Origin: Actinomadura luzonensis
Lineage (GTDB): Bacteria > Actinomycetota > Actinomycetes > Streptosporangiales > Streptosporangiaceae
Assembly: GCF_022664455.2 (NCBI RefSeq)
Contig: NZ_JAKRKC020000001.1
Span: forward strand, 4,593,001-4,657,000
DNA length: 64,000 nt
Direction: 5' to 3'
The notes beneath the pieces were generated by a model. It made no database searches. It had not been told where the DNA came from and saw only the letters and a program-made list of their open reading frames with translations. Both the position numbers and the translations under genes were made by a program. This document shows positions 61,601 to 64,000 of the stretch, in pieces. The stretch's first letter is position 1, and each line of letters begins with the position of its first letter.

Positions 61601-62006
61601 GCGGGTCCGGCGGCATCCGGACGGGCGGCTGGAGCGCCTGCCCGAGCCGCCCACCGTCGGCACCGCCGGAGCCGGCCCCCGCCCCGCCTACGTGGCGCCC
61701 CGCACCGACGCCGAGGCGCTGGTCGCCGAGGTGTGGGGCGACCTGCTCGGCGTCGCCAAGGTCGGCGCGCACGACGACTTCTTCCGGCTCGGCGGCCACT
61801 CCCTGCTGGCCGTGCGGGCCGCCGCCCGGCTGCGCGCCACCCTGGAGGTGGACGTGCCGATCAGGACGTTCTTCACGCACCGGACACTGGCCGGGTTCGC
61901 CGCGGCGACGGAGGAGATCCTGCTGGCCGAGCTGGAGGGCCTGTCCGACGAGGAGGCTTTGCGCCTGCTCGATCCCGCCCTGCTGGAGTCCGGGGAGGCC
62001 CTGTGA
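55653..62006 (+). CDS. Nonribosomal peptide synthetase, A-PCP-C-A-C*-remnant-PCP
   Basis: 2117 aa. A1 about 1-490 (LYTSGSTGRPKG near 162), PCP1 about 500-575 (Ser534 in GGHSL), C1 about 588-1015 with intact HHVAGDG near 721, A2 about 1025-1505, C2 about 1520-1945 in which HHxxxDG is replaced by AHPVAADE near 1653, a short A-domain remnant about 1948-2000 (VLDPWGVPVPPGAAGELW, HPDGRLERL), PCP2 about 2012-2085 (Ser2050). A2 has no carrier right after it. Both A domains show D-I-L-Q-L-G-V-I-W(-K) at the specificity positions, glycine-like. No N-terminal C domain, so it starts the chain or takes substrate in trans. ATG 55653 follows GAAGG. Confidence 0.92.
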   Translation: MRELREMNETAMALPPAPGMVPLFEAQPPERVAVVDGGERWSYGELNAAANRLARRLADAGVARGDVVALYAGRSARTLAAMLAVLKSGAAYLPLDPGYPAARIRLVLEDSGAGVVLAPHELRERLPPENTAPVLALDADLSAYSDTNVEVAVDPADPAYLLYTSGSTGRPKGVVIPHRALLNFLVAMRDLLKCGPDDAWLALTSLSFDISGLELYLPLVTGGRTVIADSAAARDGRRLAALIRAEGVTHVQATPSGWRVLLDGDFPGRDVTALTGGEALTLPLARELRSRVRRLFNVYGPTETTIWSTAWEVPQDPGHVSIGRPIGNTQVHVLDERGRPAATGELHLGGHGLALGYHRRPGLTAERFVPDPAGPPGSRLYRTGDVVRVEPGGLSYLGRTDDQVKLRGHRIELGEVESALEDLPGVRQAATAVHHETLTAYLVGDIPADARERLADRLPAHMLPSAIVPMDALPLTPNGKVDRRALPEPAAPRGGTGPAPRTAAERAVAEVFAEVLGLGSAAAGDDFFLLGGHSLLAARAAARLTGRLGVETPVAALFEHPTVAGLARALEDLAAPSAPLTRGPAGVAPPLSPGQERLWFLYRLDPEDASYNIHLARRLRGPLDAGRLADALTRVAARHEPLRTRYPEVDGRPVAVVEPPGPLPLERADLSGLPPEEREAAAGRLVAERVNTPFDLAAAPPVRATLIRLSASEHVLCVVFHHVAGDGWSQNVLLSDLAACYAGRELPELAVGHGDVVRWRREREAAGAGEAALAYWRERLAGAPPLELPADRPRSPGLARRGASHRVRLPRATVAALEELGRRTGTTLFMVLLAGYQALLSRHSGQEDLTVGTAVAGRDRVELEPLVGFLAETLVLRGDLSGDPAFTELLARTREAVLGALTHGDVPVERLGAGDGRAPFRTMMILHTQDDGAPVPLGDVTAEVFHAAYTPARFDLSLDAWPAPDGLDLVFGYETALFDAATVAGLARRLIALLGAAVAAPGARLSRLARVTGEERERLLRGPNDTAMALPAVPGLVPLFEAQPPERVAVVDGGERWLYGELNAAANRLARRLADAGVARGDVVALYAGRSARTLAAMLAVLKSGAAYLPLDPGYPAARIRLVLEDSGARTVLAPDELRERLPAGGAVTAVLPLDDDLRGYDGSDPGLPVRPEDPAYVLYTSGSTGRPKGVVVPHRALLNFLVAMRGLLGAGPDDAWLALTSLSFDISGLELYLPLVTGGRTVIADQEAALDGARLAGLVRAEGVTHVQATPSGWRVLLAGGFAAPEVTALAGGEALSEPLARELRSRTRRLFNVYGPTETTIWSTAWEVPQDPGHVSIGRPIGNTQVYVLDGHGEPAHTGELHLGGHGLALGYHRRPGLTAERFVPDPFGDAPGGRLYQTGDVVRLRSDGTLQYLGRTDDQVKLRGHRIELGEVESALEDLPGVRQAATAVHHETLTAYLVGDIPADARERLADRLPAHMLPSAIVPMDALPLTPNGKIDRRALPAPGARAGEDVPLRPREPGAAVPLSPAQERLWFLHSYLEGDTSGHLCLARRLRGPLDEDALARAVAALPARHEALRTRFETDGEGRPRAVLADAHPLALARHDLTGRAEPAEQVVADLAAEPFDLRAAPPVRAALLRLAADDHVVCLAAHPVAADEWTLPMVLADLAALYEGRDVPAPPVQAGDVTLWRARRERLAEPALEQWCARLAGSPVLDLPSDRPRPAVPARIPARHEIHVDADLAAALRRLGAEAGGGPSTALLAAYQVLLARQAGQTGFMVGLPVPGRERPELARVAGHLTRHLVVRGDLSGDPDLAELLRRTAEAEREAAEHADLSPERLVTALGVERDPGREPLFQTTLTVRDQAPPPAGLGEPFAPRPAALDHDLELEAVPGPDGLALVLHYDAALFTADTAALLAGRYVALLRAMAADPGRRLSEPAGDPAAEPWGAGPERVLDPWGVPVPPGAAGELWRDGVRTGERVRRHPDGRLERLPEPPTVGTAGAGPRPAYVAPRTDAEALVAEVWGDLLGVAKVGAHDDFFRLGGHSLLAVRAAARLRATLEVDVPIRTFFTHRTLAGFAAATEEILLAELEGLSDEEALRLLDPALLESGEAL

Positions 62007-64000
62007 CCGCCGTCTCCTCCCCCGGCGGCCTGTCGCCCGCCAAGCAGGCGCTGCTCGCGCAGCGGCTGCGGCGGCGCTCGGCCGCGACCACCGTCCCGCC
62101 GCGCCCGCCGGGCACGCCGCCGCCGCTGTCGCACGCGCAGGAGCGGCTGTGGTTCCTGGAGCAGTACGCGCCCGGCACCGCCGCCTACACCGTCTCCTGC
62201 ACCGCCCGCGTCAAGGGCGAGCTGGACGCCGAGGCGCTGCGGCGGGCCGTGCGCGAGGTGAGCGCCCGCCACGAGAGCCTGCGCAGCCGGTTCGCCACGG
62301 CCGAGGACGGCACCCCGCGCCTCGTCCTCGACGCCGAGCCCGCCGCCGCGTTCCGCACCGCCGACGCCGGGACGCCGGAGGAGGCGCGGGCGCTGGTGTC
62401 GGCGGAGCTGGCCCGGCCGTTCGACCTGGAGACGGGGCCGCTGCTGCGGGTGCTGCTGGTCCGGCTCGGCCCGGCCGACCACGTGCTCATGCTGGCCGCG
62501 CACCACGCCGTCGCCGACGGCTGGAGCTGGGACGTGGTGCTGGAGGAGCTGTTCGCGCTGCTCGCCGGCCGCCCCCTGGAGCCGCTGCCGGTCCAGTACG
62601 GCGACTACGCCCGCTGGCAGCGCGAGCGCACCGGCACCGCGGCCTGGCGGGCCGACGTGGACCACTGGCGCGCGCGGCTCGCCGGCGTGCCGCCGCTGGA
62701 GCTGCCGACGGACCTGCCGCGCCCGGCCGAGCAGGCGTTCACCGGGGCCGCGCACGGGTTCCGGCTGGACCCCGGGCTGGCCGGCGCGGTGCGGGCCCTC
62801 GCCGAGTCGCACGGGGCGACGCCGTACATGGTGCTGCTGGCCGCCTTCCAGGCGCTGCTCGGGCGGTGGTCGGGGCAGGAGGCGTTCGCGGTGGGCACCC
62901 CGGTCAGCGGGCGGGGGCTGCCGGAGCTGGACCGGCTGGTCGGCATGTTCGTCAACACCCTGGCGCTGCCGGCCGACCTGTCGGGGAACCCGACGTTCGC
63001 CGCGCTGCTGGCGCGGGTGCGGGACACGGCGCTGGACGCCTTCGCCCACCAGGAGCTGCCGTTCGACCAGCTCGTCGGCGAGCTGGACGTCGAGCGGGAC
63101 GTCAGCCGCCCCGCCGTGTTCCAGGTGATGTTCGCGCTGCAGAACTACACCGCCCGGCCGGTGGACGCCGGGCCGCTGGAGCTGTCCTGGTTCCACGCCG
63201 ACACCGTCACCAGCCGCTTCGACCTCAGCCTGTACCTGCACGAGGCCGCCGGGGGCGGGCTCGACGGGACGCTCGTGCACAACACCGCGCTGTTCACCCC
63301 GGCGACGGCCGCGCGGCTGGCGGCGTCGCTGGAACGTGCTGCGCGCCGCCGTCGCCGCGCCCGGCACGCCGATCGCCGACCTGGAGATCCTCCCGGCGGG
63401 CGAGCGGGCCGCGCTGGCGGCGCTGGAGAGCGCCCCGCCGCCCGCCCCGCCGGAGGCGGAGCTGCTGCACGAGCTGGTGTTCGCGCAGGCCGCGCGGACC
63501 CCGGACGCGCCCGCCGTGACCTTCGGCGGCGACCTGCTGACCTACCGGGAGCTGGCCGGACGCGCCCGCCGGCTGGCCGCGCACCTGCGCGGGCGCGGGG
63601 TGCGGCCGGGCGACCGGGTCGCGGTGTGCCTGGAGCAGTCGGCGTCGCTGGCGGTGGCGCTGCTCGGCGTGCTGGCGGCCGGGGCGGCGTACGTGCCGCT
63701 GGACCCGGAGCAGCCGCCGGCGCGGCTGGCGTACCTGGTCGGCGACGCCGGGGTGCGCACGGTGATCACCTCGGCCGGGGCGCGGGCGGCGCTGCCGGAC
63801 GGCCTGACGGAGATCGACCCGGACCGGGTGCCGGACGCGGGCGCGCCGGTCGAGGCCGGGGTGCGGCCGGCGGACCTGGCGTACGTCATCTACACCTCGG
63901 GCACCACCGGGCGGCCGAAGGGGGTGGCGGTCCAGCACCGGGAGGTGGTGACGTACCTGGCGGGCGTGCGCGAGCGGTTCGCCGTCGCGCCCGGGGCGGC
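62003..64000 (+). CDS. Second NRPS, C-A..., truncated by the window end, frame broken near 63335
   Basis: Begins GTG 62003, overlapping the NRPS1 stop. N-terminal helical segment LSPAKQALLAQRLRRR (10-25), then a condensation domain with PLSHAQERLWFLEQY and an intact HHAVADG at 167-173. At 63335 the frame changes: CTGGAACGTGCTG would need two more G (CTGGAACGGGTGCTG) to continue as ERVLRAAVAAPGTPIADLEILP. From there an A domain is clear in the third phase: LLTYRELAGRARRLAAHLRG, YVPLDPEQPPARLAYL and VIYTSGTTGRPKGVA, open to 64000. Sequencing error is the likely cause of the break. Confidence 0.88.
   Translation, partial: MTAVSSPGGLSPAKQALLAQRLRRRSAATTVPPRPPGTPPPLSHAQERLWFLEQYAPGTAAYTVSCTARVKGELDAEALRRAVREVSARHESLRSRFATAEDGTPRLVLDAEPAAAFRTADAGTPEEARALVSAELARPFDLETGPLLRVLLVRLGPADHVLMLAAHHAVADGWSWDVVLEELFALLAGRPLEPLPVQYGDYARWQRERTGTAAWRADVDHWRARLAGVPPLELPTDLPRPAEQAFTGAAHGFRLDPGLAGAVRALAESHGATPYMVLLAAFQALLGRWSGQEAFAVGTPVSGRGLPELDRLVGMFVNTLALPADLSGNPTFAALLARVRDTALDAFAHQELPFDQLVGELDVERDVSRPAVFQVMFALQNYTARPVDAGPLELSWFHADTVTSRFDLSLYLHEAAGGGLDGTLVHNTALFTPATAARLAASLERAARRRRRARHADRRPGDPPGGRAGRAGGAGERPAARPAGGGAAARAGVRAGRADPGRARRDLRRRPADLPGAGRTRPPAGRAPARARGAAGRPGRGVPGAVGVAGGGAARRAGGRGGVRAAGPGAAAGAAGVPGRRRRGAHGDHLGRGAGGAAGRPDGDRPGPGAGRGRAGRGRGAAGGPGVRHLHLGHHRAAEGGGGPAPGGGDVPGGRARAVRRRARGG

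Noticed and set aside
56073..61880. A 1935-codon open frame antisense to the NRPS gene, and many similar long antisense frames elsewhere
   Set aside because: High GC removes stop codons from the complementary phases. The translations are Arg/Ala/Gly/Pro/His-rich, show no family motifs and lie over genes with clear domains.

Overview
The window is high-GC actinobacterial DNA: strongly G/C-biased third codon positions, frequent GTG starts, many 4-base ATGA/GTGA overlaps, a WhiB regulator, a mycothiol ligase (mshC), a fabG-inhA pair, DUF3090 and DUF3099 proteins, and a 6C-like small RNA. The gene set suits a filamentous actinomycete; Streptosporangiaceae (Nonomuraea-like) is my guess, held with low confidence.

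Layout. (1) 186-897: peptide deformylase and a convergent, overlapping WhiB gene. (2) 922-12972: a heptose sugar locus. A leftward pair (GmhB-type phosphatase, glycosyltransferase) diverges from a nine-gene rightward operon: O-carbamoyltransferase, GT2, GT9, GT4, GmhA, HldE-type kinase/nucleotidyltransferase, SDR, second GT9, UDP-glucuronate decarboxylase-like SDR. Together these encode the sedoheptulose-7-phosphate to ADP-heptose route plus transferases and a carbamoylation enzyme, in a bacterium with no sign of LPS. (3) 13046-17028: mshC operon with NRDE, SCO1664-like, DUF3090 and histidine-phosphatase genes, ended by a good terminator. (4) 17167-36983: housekeeping and small loci: aldo/keto reductase, a secreted protein, fabG-inhA, tldD/pmbA, low-molecular-weight phosphatase, dodecin, DUF3099, the 6C-like RNA, mobA-moaA, an HxlR regulator with a divergent reductase, two related secreted proteins, acyl-CoA synthetase, POT transporter, TRIC channel, and a MocR regulator with divergent YczE. 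(5) 36994-47544: GH15 enzyme, VOC protein, a Tat-exported PHP phosphoesterase behind a PHO-box-like repeat, a lytic transglycosylase, a PP2C / B12-binding / STAS signalling operon, and an SDR-DUF2867 protein. (6) 47559-64000: a nonribosomal peptide cluster that runs off the right end.

The peptide cluster has two divergent arms. Leftward are a carrier protein, two glycosyltransferases, a pyruvate-dehydrogenase-like E1alpha/E1beta/E2 set without E3, and a stand-alone condensation domain, all overlapping by 4 bases. Rightward are two NRPS genes. The first is ordered A-PCP-C-A-C*-remnant-PCP, with a second A domain lacking its own carrier and a condensation domain with a destroyed active site; both A domains carry a glycine-like specificity code. 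The shared promoter region holds a perfect 16-base palindrome and a near-perfect 18-base one that match the CebR cello-oligosaccharide operator. A PDH-like complex beside a free carrier protein suggests a two-carbon or acyl unit loaded onto the carrier, as known for naphthyridinomycin-type pathways.

Three genes (hldE, the GT1 glycosyltransferase and the second NRPS) are broken by apparent loss of one or two bases in G/C-rich stretches. This pattern looks more like residual sequencing error than biology, so I annotate each as one gene and flag the break.
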